Origin: Bettongia penicillata ogilbyi
Lineage: Eukaryota; Chordata; Mammalia; Diprotodontia; Potoroidae
Assembly: GCA_023548195.1 (NCBI GenBank)
Contig: JAJHZJ010000014.1
Coordinates: 17,371,718-17,435,717, forward strand
Reading direction: 5' to 3'
Length of the DNA stretch: 64,000 nucleotides
Translations under genes and position numbers: made by a program
Shown: piece after piece, positions 21,111 through 34,076 of the stretch
Layout of the letters: every line of letters begins with the position of its first letter
How positions within the stretch are numbered: the stretch's first letter is position 1
Notes under the pieces: generated by a model
Told to the model about the DNA's origin: nothing
Seen by the model: the letters and a program-made list of their open reading frames with translations, nothing else
The model's database searches: none

Positions 21111-24066
21111 TAGCTACCTTCCTTCAATGACCTTTATCCATAATGAGGATTGTAACTGCCCCAGAAATGGGGGCTTCTACTATGGTTCTCATTATGGTTC
21201 CTGGTACTGCTCCTATTTGTCTTTGCCACTTTATATCAGAAGACTCACTGTGAACTATAGAGATTTGACACCTACCAAAATACCTACCAAATGGACCAGA
21301 TCATTAAAATTCAGGCCTCAGTGTTTCCAAAGGAGAGTGAAAAACCTGGGATTTCTGGTCTTTTCTCCTCTTCATATTCAGTTACTTCTTCTGATGACTG
21401 TTACATTATTTTTTATTTTTTGCTGTCTTTCTGTTTCTGTTTTTCTTTTTTCTATGTAGCAGGTATATAGAATGTGTCCCTGCATGTGGAAGCTTAGGAG
21501 TCTTAGACCACACTCACTCAGAGGTCACCCAACCTTAACCAGTAACTTAACTTATATTCATTTATTTATAATTATTTATTTAATTTTCACCATCTTGAGT
21601 GCTATAGTTTATTGGGTAGGTATATTTGGATAATTCATTTCTCATTAACATATTTATAATTTTTTTTCATCTCATCTTTTTCATCTAACTTGTTACTTTA
21701 CCCCAGTTTAGAAATGATTAATTCTCAAATTATCAAATCAACTTTTCTTAATATTCTTATTTTTTGATTTAAATGTCAATTCCCTATGATTAAATAAATA
21801 CAAATTATTAGAAATAACTTACTAAAAATAAAATAGGAATAAAGGCATCATATATAATTATTTGCAATGTTTTCACTGTGTTGATCACAGTTAGAGTCAC
21901 TTCAAACTTTCAGTATATTGCTGTATAGCTTTGCTTCACTTATCTGGATACTCAGTATTATGCCATTTTGTTTAGTGTAGATACTGATAAAAGTCTCCTA
22001 AGAATATTTTTAGTACTTATCCTTATAAATAGTTCTTACATTTTTTGTCCTCTCTTCATAAGCACAGGAAACATTCTTCCTAAAATGCACCATACTTGCC
22101 AATTCCTTGTAGACTCTTCAAAGAATATTCTTTGTAAAATTTCTTTATAATAATGCCATGGCTAAAACAGTTCCAACAGATAGCTTCTTCTTATTGTTTT
22201 CCTCTACACATTGTTCATAAATTTTCATGGATCACTGGAAAAAATATACAACTTTTCACTACTTCCATAGAAAAAAGTATTTAATATTCAGTTATTTTTT
22301 TCAAATGTCACTTCAAAATGTCCAGCACAAACTGCTTTTGTCAAAATTCTATTTGAGCTGTGATTGGGATCTAAAAGCTTATAGTAACTGTTTTGTCTGA
22401 AAAAGACATTAAAAACTAGGAGGGTTATAATTGCCTCCTCCAATGTTTTATATACCAGTCTTCTCACATCTCTGAGGTTAGAGTTGCCTATTATCAACCT
22501 AAAGTTATTTTTCATGGTGGAAGATCCTTCATTAGACCATTAGGACCTTGCCAACAAGGGACAGAGTAAAGCAGTAGTACTATCTACTTGGTTTCTGTCA
22601 AGTAACTTGAGTTAGTTTTCCCCTAAAAGGCAAAATCTATCCCTGAGACTTGATTGGTCCAAGATAGGAGTAAATGTTTAATGGCAGCCTCTCTGAAAAC
22701 AAAAGAATATGTAGCATGGGAAAATCTAAAAGTTCATTTTGCTTTATTGACATTTTCTCTATCACTTTTCTTATGCCTAGACTTGTGGTATGAACCTCAA
22801 ACAGAAATGGATCCCTGCAGGCTGCATATTGAAAATCACAAATTAACATTATCCCTATTTTATTATATTTTTAAATTTATTTTGTTAAACATTTCCCAAT
22901 TAAATTGTAATCTAATTCAGGCCTTACTCAGGAATTTTATACCAGAGGCATGTGGCCTCTAGTCTATATAGTCACCAAAACAACAAATTAAGCCCTAATT
23001 TGTGGTGTTTGCTGATTTCCAGGGCTTGCACTGAAAATTTCACAATCAGTTCTGGAGAGCTGGTATGAGCCCTGGTTTAGAGAATCTGTTGTTGTAGCCT
23101 TGTGGTCACCTAAGCCTCAAAAACCTCAGCTCAGGAGATATTTGATACCCAGACACATTGACTTATGGAGAGGAAGGAATCTCTATGTACCTGAATCAGA
23201 GCTGTATTTTTGCTGAAAATCCATTCTATAGAACTGCTAAATAAGCTTCCTTTTCGTTAGATATTAGATGGTCTACAAGTATCTCCCTATGTTCCATTTC
23301 TAAGCCATGAGCTTTCTGACTGGCTTGAATGAGGCCTGGTCCAGAACATGAAACTAACTTCTGTTATGGGGAACCAAGAAAAGTAGTTACATGTTTATTA
23401 CAGACTGCACAGTACTTTTACTTTAGGTTTCGATCTTAAGATACAATGACGTGCACTAAAACAAGTTTAATAGGCGATTAAGTTTCATTACTACAAATAG
23501 TGTAAGTTAGCAAGTGTATACATATAAACACATCAGATAACAGTTAAGACAGAATAGAAAAAGACCCCAACCAAGTCTGACCATTAACTCCTAATGACCA
23601 GGGGTGGGGTTGTGGGGGGAAGTGGGAAGTTGGCAAGGGTGTTGACTGGGAGAGCAGAAGCAGATGTCCCCACTTCTGCAGCAAAGACCTCCAAAGATCC
23701 TTCTCCTACTCAGTCTCTGTATATGTAACTTCAGGGAAAAGAGGACCGTTAGAGCACAGAAAGGACTCTGGTCAAAAGTTCCAGTTGTTGACTTTGATGT
23801 ATGTGCCCAAGGACCAGCCAGGTCCTTGAACACAGACGCCTCCTCCCTTAAGAAGTTTTATGACTCTTAAGATAAAGGTCTCTTCACCCTGGCTACATAG
23901 TTCATTGATTTTTATGTGCTGCTTCCCCTGGCACTCACAGTTAAGCATATCAACTTTAAGTTACATTACTAATGTTAGGTCATGGGGTGGTCATGCAAGG
24001 GACTGGGGAGAATCTCCTCAGTCTCCCCTCCCACATATATCCAGGTGATTATACTAGAGGTTGCCC
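21111..24066. other. Mostly unrecognised, AT-rich
   Basis: About 3 kb without a confident repeat or gene. 22858-22975 ('aaacatttcccaattaaatt', 'ggcatgtggcctctagtc') resembles a repeat I have seen in marsupials but cannot name. 23.34-24.06 kb is less AT-rich and could be an old LTR. Open frames up to about 110 codons show no recognisable domain. Confidence 0.35.
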
Positions 24067-24067
24067 A

Positions 24068-24170
24068 TGTAAAATGTTATGTCCCACTCTTAATGACCCT
24101 ATTTGGGGTTTTCTTGGCAAAAGGTCCAGCAAGCTCTCTCTTCACTGTACCACCTTACTGCCTCAAAGTA
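24068..24170 (-). mobile_element. tRNA-derived SINE fragment (antisense)
   Basis: 'tgtcccactcttaatgaccc' and 'tatttggggttttcttggca' match the antisense tail, followed by an internal deletion and a head-like 'ctgtaccaccttactgcct'. Confidence 0.72.
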
Positions 24171-24189
24171 AAGTGTACCTTACACATAG

Positions 24190-24448
24190 TTTTATGGTAG
24201 CAGAGCAGATAGAGTGCTGGGCCTGGAGTTAGGAAGGCTCATCTTCTTGAGTTCAAATCTGGCCTTAGACACTTACTAGCTGTGTGACCTTGGACAAGTC
24301 ACTTAACCCTGTTTGCCTCAGTTGCTCATCTATAAAATGAGCTGGAGAAGGAAATGGCAAATCGCTCCAGCATCTTTGCTAAGAAATCTCCAAATGGGGT
24401 TGTGAAGCGTTGGACAGAACTGAAAAAGTCTGAACAATAAAATTGATG
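24190..24448 (+). mobile_element. tRNA-derived marsupial SINE (MAR1/WALLSI-like)
   Basis: Sense order: head 'agatagagtgctgggcctgg', B-box-like GAGTTCAAATC, 'agctgtgtgaccttggacaa', 'gagctggagaaggaaatggc', 'ccaaatggggttgtgaagcg' and an end resembling 'actgaa...ctgaacaataaaa'. It lies 20 bp from an inverted partial copy. Confidence 0.9.
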
Positions 24449-25317
24449 TACATGTTGATTCGTGCATGCTTTGAGCTATTTCTAGCTTTCATTATTTTGC
24501 CATGCTTATTTGCTTATTGCTAGTGCCATGTATGTAGCGTAGTAACATCTGTCTCCTAGTCACGCACTGATTTTTGGCTGTTGTTTATTTGTATTTTCAC
24601 TAATGATTATGCTTATTTTTAGACCTCTTCATATTTTGTAGCTAGCTAGCTTCATTTGGCTTTGTTTATTTATTTTTCTCTCTATTTGCTGTTCATGATT
24701 ATTTACTTATGTATTATGGATGTATGTATACTCTTAGGTGTGCATATATTATATCTTGCATGCAATTTAGACATTTAGTTTCTGAAGTACCCTGTCAAGT
24801 GATGCTTTGTATTGTGCTATGGCTTTTGCACGTATTGGTAATGAGCATTTGCCAAGAAGAGTACTGTAGGCCAATTAATTGGGATGCTAGGAAAATCACC
24901 CTTGTTATTTTTAAAGTGTTGATGTTTGCTGCTTACTTGCAGATTACAGGGCTGATTTTTGCAAGGGACTGCAACATTTCTGGCTTGGAGAGGCACAATC
25001 ACTGCCCAGGAAGCATTGCCATAGAGATATCAGACTCCAGTCTTAGAATTTGCCAGTTTGATTCATTTTTTTAACTTGGCATTTGAGACTTACAGGAAAG
25101 AGAATCAGGAATTGTCCATCTTGTGAGCCATGAGAAAGCATAGGGCCTGATCAAGGAATGTTCCCTATAATGGGTCTTCTTTCCCTTCTAAACTGTGCTT
25201 CTTGCATAGTGGGACTCTTGCAGACTACTGCTGCGGAACAATGATAATAAGAATTGATGGGACAGAAGTGAACTCTACCTGATGGGCATGCTGGTGAAAA
25301 TAAATGCTGAAAATACT
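24449..25317. other. No recognisable feature
   Basis: A 121-codon open frame at 24709-25074 (+) shows no domain and no supporting context, and is probably chance. Confidence 0.45.
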
Positions 25318-25640
25318 TAGGCACTGTGCTTCTCACTAAGTACGGGGGAGATGGTGTCCTTCATTCTCCTTATTCTCCGCTGAACTGCTCACCTTTGGTC
25401 CCACCCACTTCCTGTTCAATTTGGGAAAGAAGAAAAAGAAGGAAGGACAAAGGGTTCTCTCTCCTAATTGCTAACCCAAAGGGGTCAGTTCTTATTTTTA
25501 TTGTTACTTCCTGATTGTGCCCCGTCTGCATTCTTCTGTGCACTCATGTGTCTGACAAATGTAAAACTTGACAGACATATAGAGCAAATCCTTATTTGAG
25601 TGATTAGTACTTGCATAGAGATTTGGGAAGAGGTTGTGGT
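25318..25640 (+). repeat. Unclassified dispersed repeat, copy 2
   Basis: Partner of 10228-10620, with ordered shared blocks (see that entry). The surrounding sequences do not align, so this looks like a dispersed repeat, possibly LTR-derived, and not a segmental duplication. Confidence 0.5.
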
Positions 25641-25844
25641 CCTTTAAAGAGATGGGCAACATCATCTCTCAGTGTGGGTTGAATGATAGGCGATATAGAC
25701 ATGGATCTCATTTTGCAAGAGAGATGTATCAGAGTTATACTCCACAAACACACTACAAGCTGCTCATAAATAAGAGAACATATAAACATGCCTTGTAAGT
25801 TACAACTTCTAGACCTAGGATAGCAAAAGGGAAGGAAATAAATC

Positions 25845-26062
25845 AGTCATAAATTGCCCACTTTATTCCAGACACTGAACTAAGTGCTATTGAAATTAGT
25901 ATCTTATTTTATCCTCCTAATAGCCCTAGGAACTATGTACTATAATGATTCCCATTTTACAGATGAGCACACTTGCCCAGCATCACACAGCTAGTGTCAG
26001 AAACTGAGTATGAGCTCAGATTTTCCTGAGTCTAGCCCAGCACTTTGTCCACTATATCATTA
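25845..26062 (-). mobile_element. THER1/MIR-type SINE (antisense)
   Basis: Antisense landmarks 'ccagacactgaactaagtgc', 'cccattttacagatgagcac', 'tgcccagcatcacacagcta' and 'agcccagcactttgtccact'. Confidence 0.82.
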
Positions 26063-28427
26063 GAAATGGAAGAAGGATGTGACAGAAAAGAAAGCTGAGA
26101 AGAAAAAAAAAGTATAGTAAGTCTCAACTAGCACCTTAAAAAAAAAATCTAGTACTCTGGTCAAATCAATTAATCCATTAGACCAATAAAGGAAAAAAAT
26201 GATGCCAAATCTTGGGCAGAGCTGCAAACTGAAATGAATCTTGCTCTTTGGATCCCTTATTTCCGAAATTATAGGTTCAAACTTTGGATGCCATGAAGTT
26301 CATATAGGAGGATGTTTAGATTCATTTTTAATCTTCTCTTATAATAAGATCTTTGAACACTAGGAAGTATGAGAATGCATTAAATTGCCCTTTTAATGAA
26401 AGAGATATCAGTTCCATCAGCCCCATAAAATATAATACATTTTCACTGTCATCTTAACCACTCCCCTTTCAACTACAGAAACACACATATTGGTTCTAGA
26501 ATTTGGTAATAAATTTCTTCCAACTCTCAGCTAATGAACACAGACTGGATAGCTAGCTACTTTGTACATGCATGACCCTAAATGAGGCTTAAAATATGTC
26601 CCTTTGCACACAGCATTATTTGGAGAGAAAAGTATCCTGGGCAGATGTCTCTTCCATGGTTTATAAGAATATGTGATACTATCCTCACTTTTCACAGTTA
26701 AACCCTCAAAATCTGGGAGATTGACAAAGAAACCCAAACGTGAAAAGCATTCATTAAAAGATGGAACTAGCAATGATCTGTGCTGTTTTGTTTCAGTGTC
26801 CTTTATACTGCTGAAAACAGGAAAGCCTCCTGTCATGCAGGCTCAGGGATTCTCAGGGACCGATAAAGGTTAGTGACATTTTCAATTCATGTTTGGTTTC
26901 ATTCTTCCAATCATGAACCTCATGTGAGCCCAAGAAACCAGCTGAGCTTAATCCATAACCTTTTACATGTAAAACATTAACCTACACTTGTTCTGTTGTC
27001 TTTTTGATGTAATACAAAAGAAGGGAAAGAAAAGAGACCTCTATAATATACATGATAAAAACAGTTGCTAAATGTGAAGGTTGGAATAACCGATGGCACA
27101 CAGTTCCATGGGTAAAAAACAGTGCATAGTTTGAAGCCTATTTTATTACAGATTGACATCACACATTGTAGTCCTAGATAGACTTCCCTATAGCTACTAG
27201 TGTACAACGCAATAGTAAAAAAGCTATTACTTTCAAGTTTTCTGGTTTCCTTGTTAATTTATGTTCTGTGTACCTAAATGCAAATGGTTAATATTTTAAC
27301 CTTGCATGTGAATCACCAAAAATAGTTAGGGGGAAAATTGTTTATTTACCTTATAATTTAATTAAATTAATTTTCTGTGGAATGGTCTTACTAGGTTAAA
27401 TAGACTAGTTGCTATGATTTGTCAGAAATACTGGTCCTCATCTTAGATGATACAAAGAAGGCAAGCGCCACCATGAGCTGCTGCCACAATTTATGCCCAC
27501 AGTCTCTTCAGAAACAGTAATTCAAACTCACTCCATATAATAGTAATCTTTTGAACTATGTCATATAGTGTTCCCAAACAGTGCTGGTTAATAATTGTTG
27601 CCCTAGGCTGAATAAACTGGCTGGATTTGAGTTTATACTATTCAGCGAACCCTCAAAGTGACCCTACACACTGACAATAGTGTGTTTAGGGCTCCTGATA
27701 AGTCCATCCACAATTAGGATTCTAACAAACTGTGAGTTTGCCATAGGCACATAAGCACATGTCTAAAATTTAATTACCCTCTTTGGATCTCTTCCTGAAA
27801 CCACTGTGGTATTCAATAGCTTGAATGGTAGAGACACTAGAAAATGAGTTAAGATAGAAAATAAAGAAAATCTTATTTAGTGATAGTACAAAGAGAAGTT
27901 AGGTATGACTAGCTAATGTCCAATGCAAGTACAAATTTATACCTGAAGACATGAATTTCCTAAGCAGAACAAGCATATTTTTTCAAAAATAGAATTTCTT
28001 TGGTTCTAGATATATTTTTCTCATCCGAGGAAGAAAACTGTTTCTATCAACATCATGAAAATCAGGAAGTAGAAGACTTTCTATATAAACAAAGTTAAGA
28101 AAAATGCTGATGGGAAGGTGTTTACAGTTATCTTCACTGGCTATCCTGACATATTCATATAACACAATCAGAAATATTTAATATATTATTTACTGAACAT
28201 ACGAAATGTTTAGAATGCAACCTGAAGTCTGTAGGAATATCAAGTAAACAGTGTAGAATGAGCTAGGGACCCTGGTCTTTAATGTATCATTTATTTCATT
28301 AAATTTAATTACCCCATTATTATAAACATTATTATATTCATATTTGTTTCATCTCAAACTAATTTGATAGATTCTGTGTCTTTGCTATTATCTGATACAA
28401 TTAGCTCTCATTAGTTCATATTTCACT
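26063..28427. other. Repeat-poor stretch
   Basis: No transposable element recognised over more than 2.3 kb. It contains the candidate exon at 26797-26868. Otherwise AT-rich. Confidence 0.45.
26797..26868 (+). other. Candidate short internal exon (speculative)
   Basis: A 72-nt segment is flanked by a good splice acceptor (pyrimidine-rich 'tgctgttttgtttcag' ending at 26796) and a donor-like AAAG|GTTAGTG. One frame is open throughout, entering after two bases and leaving one base at the end, so the exon is symmetric and would keep frame if skipped. The open frame extends upstream into the intron side, which is not informative. I do not recognise the peptide. It lies on the strand suggested by the transposon orientation bias. 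Confidence 0.2.
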
Positions 28428-28501
28428 CATTTTCTCCTGACTGATTACATACTGATACTTAGTAATATCAATATGTAATGTAATCAGTCAGGAGTAAAAT
28501 G
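28428..28501. repeat. Near-perfect inverted repeat (hairpin)
   Basis: The arm CTCCTGACTGATTACAT (28434-28450) is perfectly complementary to ATGTAATCAGTCAGGAG (28478-28494). Outer pairing CATTTT/AAAATG with a one-base bulge extends it to 28428-28501. Inner pairing ACTGATA/TATCAAT is imperfect and leaves a 5-nt bulge and a small loop. Confidence 0.85.
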
Positions 28502-28795
28502 TTGATACAGTGTCTCTAAAACTATCACATTTATCATTCTGATTGTCTTCAAAGTACCAATATTCTTCCTATAATTTGTCTTAATAATGTAAAATTTGGT
28601 ATTAATAATGAAAATTTTACTGCCACTTACTGACACATTGATTAAGTAGCATTAACTAATTAGAAACTTCAAACTATTAATAAATTTCAGAAAGCAAATT
28701 ATCCTTTCTCCAATGTAGTCTTCAAATCACAGATTGACTTTTTGCTTTTCCTTCTGAATTTCTTCAGCTTTTTTCCTGAATTCAGAACTTACATT

Positions 28796-29332
<537 letters not shown>

Positions 29333-32155
29333 CTTCTTGTTTTATTATTAGAGTCTTCCTCCTATATCCACATGGAGCGCTTCAGGGAAGCAAGAATACA
29401 CTGTGCATTCTTTGTAAAAGAGGTGAAGAGGTTACTCCAATTGTGCTACTGTTAATTTGCCCTTTGAGCATCTACAGCAGGAGTCTATAAATGACAAAGA
29501 GCAAAGCACAGAGAGTTGTCTATCAGATTATTACATCAGAAATGCTAAAGACTAAAAGAAAAGGGTAAAAGGCTTTTTGTAACCAATTTGATGTAATCTA
29601 CTGAGCTTTCATTGGGGGCCATTTGTAAGTGCCCTGCTAGTTTACTCAAATAAAACACATACAGAGGTCCTACATTCTCTTCTTAGACAGAGTATTTTAT
29701 TACTGTTACTTAGGTTGTGAATTTGTACATACATTCAAAAATACAACACTTGCTGTCTCCCCCTCTCCTCCCAACCAAGTATTAAGCCCCTTGGTTTTCC
29801 ACTAAATTACAGATCATTCTGGGAGAAATAATGGCACAACAGACTCAACTGTATTATTCCTGGGAGATTAGCTCCTAGACAACAAGCTGGTCTTGAGCGA
29901 GATCATAAGGTTTGGAGGAAAAAAAATACTGAACACAAAAAATTGTAAAGCAGCAAATGGCTTAATGGTTTTGATTTTTGAAAAGTTAGAAACAAGAATC
30001 ATTTAAAAAAATAAAAAAAGAGAACAGATCCATATTAGTTTTGCCAAGCTAAATTCAATCTCAAAAAATGACAGAAGACATTTAAATACCAGAGTTACTA
30101 TAATAATCTCCATTTGAATCATGGCTTCTCTGAACTAGGTTAAGCCTTTAGACAGAAACTAATTGCTACAAACACTAATTTTCAAGTCTCTTTTGTTTCC
30201 CTTTGCAGGCACCTCTGGACACAGAAGGTACCCAATTAGTAGAATTCATGGTCCTGATTGTGTATTGTAGGGCTAGTGTCTGAGCTGTATAAACACTGTT
30301 GATTACTATCCCACTGTAATGGCTGATTTTCTGATTACTTAATAAGGCCATCTATTCTGCATCAGGGCCTGGCAAAGCTGTTGGTGAAATCAGTTAGGTC
30401 ATTTTTTTTTCTCATCTGAGTAGCAGGAGGAGTCTGTGATGGTAGCAGTTGACTAAAAACATAATTACAGGCTATTTAATCACATCTGTTTCCCCACTTA
30501 ACATTGTTCTTTCAAGTTAGACAGAGTTAAGTAAATTGAAAGGACAATAATGGCAAAAAACCACAAAAAATTACTCTGACATGGTTAAAACTCTAGGGTT
30601 TTGGTATAATTGTAGAAAACAGTTTGAAGTGATTTTTTTTGAAGTTACTAATTTTTATTAGCTTCTATACACATATTGTGAATGTTTGGTTATTATAAGT
30701 GTTTTTATTTTCATTTTTCAGAGATTTCATGTTATGTAAATATCTTTGTGTCACAAGTCTGATTTTATATTAAGAGTCCTACAGAGATGACATTGTTTAT
30801 TAGAATAATTTTTATGTACTCTTCCAGTATTATAATTACAAGTTTAATAATTACTTTCTGATTTTGTGATTAATAACTAATCCTATATTTTACTAAATAG
30901 TATTGTGTCAGTAGACAAGGCCAAGTAAGAATCTCACCAAGGGGCACCTCAGTTCACTCTGAGCTGCCTCCTTTTTATCTCTGAGTACCATACCTGTAAT
31001 TTATCAATAACACAAAACTGCACAGTAATCAAAGGAATGGAAGTCAAAAACATTTACATAGCTTGAAACTGCCAGCAGGCATGGAGTCCATGTTTAATCA
31101 CATTGAACAGGCCGATGAATCCATGTGGGGTAGTGAATCAGCATAAAAGAGAGGTGATGGGATGTAAAACTCCAGATATTTCGTATTAGCCTTTAATACA
31201 TCTTCTCGTATAATTCTGTTTAATGTGTTCATTTTTATTCAAATGAGTCGTGCTGTACAGCACAATGTAGACATTCTAGACATTCTGGATTAACTGCCAA
31301 CAGAAGGAGGTTTATAACAGAAGACCTTGCTGAAATCCCAGACTGCTTGAAAAAATTCTCAGAATACTAGAGAATGTTCTTTAGGAGTCAGTCCTTGAGA
31401 ATGCAGGTCATTTCTTTTTGTATAGGCTAGTTTTCTTCTTTAAATATGTTGTTCAGACAGGGGAATTCGAATCTCACAGAAAATGCTTGTATTTAGAATA
31501 TCTATTAAAATGTGAGAGTTCTAGATGAACACAGCTAGGCTAACGAATCTAAACATATCCAAGCTGGTAAAATGGGTAATCTAAAACAGTTTAAATGCTC
31601 TTAAAATACTAAATGATTTTTAATGCTTTAAATTAGGTAAAAAGTATAGTAGGAATTTTGTAGCCAATGACATAAAGTAAGATTGTTATTAATATAAAAA
31701 AGGGACTAGACAGTGAGAATCAAATCCTCCAAGCATGCACAATTTTCTCTGTCTGGTACTAACTCATAAGGAGGTTTGTGGAGCCTATACCCAAGATAGA
31801 TGACAGTGTGCAATATATGAATCCCATCCTCCACTTTAGACAATGCCCCTGTGTTTTGTGACTGTTTCCTGTCGGCTTACTGCAAGATGAAGCAAGCAAG
31901 AGAGCAACTTGTCTATTTGCTATGCCACAATTTGGAGTGAATTCAGTGGCAGGAATGTTTGGAGAAGCCACTTTAAATTTGAACCCACTCTCCCTAAAGA
32001 AGAAAATGGCAGGGGGACTGCTATACTCTTACTTTGGGGAAATGTATTTATTCCTGTTATATAGTCCCAGTAAGTAATCCTTGGTGAAAGCCAATTAATT
32101 TTAATTGCTTATTAATAATATCAAAGAAATATCAACTGGTGAAATGATACTAGGA
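29333..32155. other. Repeat-poor, possibly conserved non-coding stretch
   Basis: I recognise no transposable element across about 2.8 kb, the longest clean interval in the window. No long open frame with a domain was seen. Several segments have moderate, varied base composition (30290-30560, 31060-31320). Confidence 0.4.
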
Positions 32156-32214
32156 ACATACATATATATACCTACATACACATACATATACACACACACA
32201 CACAAACACACACT
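32156..32214. repeat. TA/CA microsatellite
   Basis: 'catatatatacctacataca' grading into CA repeats. Confidence 0.85.
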
Positions 32215-32502
32215 ATCTAGCATTGGCAAATGATATGAGGGCAGTAATTTCTGCTAATGTATATTAGGGGAGAACATATTTAAATTGAGGATTGATGCAA
32301 TAGCACTAGAAGAACCCCATTATCCATTTAGGGGTACTTCTAGAAATTTGAGGAGGATATGTAGGCAATTGCATTCAGGTACCTGGGTCTACTAGTGCAT
32401 GTGTAGCTTGGGAGAATAAATTTAAAGTCCTGCTACACTATTTAATAAATATGATGTGGGCTTGCCCCTGCCCACTGGGCAATGACATAGAAGCCTTGTG
32501 TT

Positions 32503-32805
32503 TGTTCTTCGTTGCCGAAGAAGACCATGCCATCAGAAAAGTAATGACATGATTTGCACTTGACTTTGTTTTGAGTGAGGGAGGGCTGTGTAGATCACCA
32601 GCCTCACTTCTCCAGAGCCATCTGAATCCATTTACCAGATATTCATCAGGATGACTGGAGATGATCCAGAATGAGGCAATTGGGGTTAAGTGACTTGCCC
32701 AAGGTCACACAGTTAGTGATTGTCAAATATTTGAGGTGATATTTGAACTCAGGTCCTCCTGACTCTTGCACTGGTGCTCTATCCACTGTACCACCTAGCT
32801 GCCCC
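32503..32805 (-). mobile_element. tRNA-headed, RTE-tailed SINE (antisense)
   Basis: Full-length antisense counterpart of 3649-3961. The tail 'ttcttcgttgccgaagaaga...ccatgccatcag' comes first, then 'tgagggagggctgtgtagat', 'cttctccagagccatctgaa', the core 'tgacttgcccaaggtcacac' and the head 'ccactgtaccacctagctgc'. A TSD was not clear. Confidence 0.92.
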
Positions 32806-33509
32806 TACACAACTAACTACTTGCTGGTTGAATAGTTTATCTAGCATTTCCCAAGTTCCTATGACTTTAACCTTGACCATGGGTAGATTTTTGGGAAAAA
32901 GGAGAAAGACATGATGAATATCTTTAGGAGGGTCATGATGCAGACCTGATGGAGAGACATAATGAAGTGTGTAAATATGGAGGCTGACTGATGGTCAACA
33001 GAAGGGACAGTGAGGTATTCAGATTGTGAGTCCAGAATCATAATGGACCTGTACTACTGACTCAGGGATAATAAGCCCAAAGTAGCAATGGTGCTGCTTT
33101 TGCCAATCCTTTCTTCCTCCAAGGAGAAGCCTACTTTCCTTATTTACCTACCAATCTCATCACTTTCTGTTTTTCCTTTCTCTTTTTCTAGCTCCTTCCA
33201 ACACCATTATCAATTACTATTTTCCTTTCTAATTTTGTGTTTATGCTATTTAACTGATTATTCTTTATTTTTAAAACTTGTCAGCCATTTGTTTTGGATA
33301 TTTAATTCCACAGAAAGGGATAGAGCAAAGGAGGATCAAATTTCTTTGGGAGTATGGGTAGGTGACTGTTTTCCTCTCAGTACAAGGTGGGAGGGAGGGA
33401 GGAAAAGAGAGGGAGGGAAGGGGAGAATTATATATTTTCATAATTTTTCAGATTACATGAATCCAGTTTTGAATGGTAGACTTATTTTTCTCATAATTAC
33501 CAGTTAACC

Positions 33510-34076
33510 ATGGGAACTGCTAACACTGATGCTCAGAGTAGTCTTACCCAAAGGATAAGGAGTGAAAATTTCACACCTGTTTCCATTGGTCTGAGCTCAA
33601 GGGCTCCATCTGTGCAGGTACCCCATCTAGCTGGGCGGTCAGTGTCTGAAGCTTTAAAGACTGAACCATCAATAACCTTCCTCAAACTCCCCCTGGTGGT
33701 TAGATATGAGAACCACATCCAGGATTTTTAAAATTTTGTTTTAATTTTAGTGGATTTTTGTCACCCACATTTGGGATTTTTCTCTGAACCCATAGTCTTT
33801 GAGTTTTTCATTGACAGTTCACTTAAAAGCACTGGCCACACAGATTTTGAAGAAGAAGCCTATAGAAAACATATTGAGAGATGGAATTACAAACAAAACT
33901 GTCCCACTGAACCAAGGAAAAAAAAGCAGGGCAACTTGTTACATGTACGTAAGCACCAGGAAGCAGCTGAGACAGTAGAATTACCTTTTGCTACAGCTCT
34001 GGCTAGGTTGGACATGAGTGATGCCTGCACTTTCGATAAGACTGTGAACCTGGTGAAGGACAATTCCAAGTTATAG
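33510..34076 (+). other. Open frame interrupted by one stop, unknown
   Basis: Frame from ATG at 33510 (context AACCATGG) runs 73 codons to a stop at 33729-33731, then continues open in the same frame to 34076, giving about 188 codons with one stop. The downstream part (33750-34076, 108 codons) has a mixed, charged composition with no domain I recognise. The sequence around the stop ('ttttaattttag') looks acceptor-like. It could be a decayed retrocopy, an exon-containing segment or chance. Confidence 0.2.

Noticed and set aside
24709..25074. 121-codon open frame (+)
   Set aside because: No recognisable domain, Cys/Ile/Leu-rich chance-like composition, no splice or start support.
27472..27516. 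Strong Kozak context GCCACCATGAG
   Set aside because: The frame closes after 14 codons and there is no supporting exon structure.
33088..33507. 139-codon open frame (+)
   Set aside because: Phe/Leu/Ser-rich N-terminal part in pyrimidine-rich DNA, then unrelated sequence; no domain or homology recognised.
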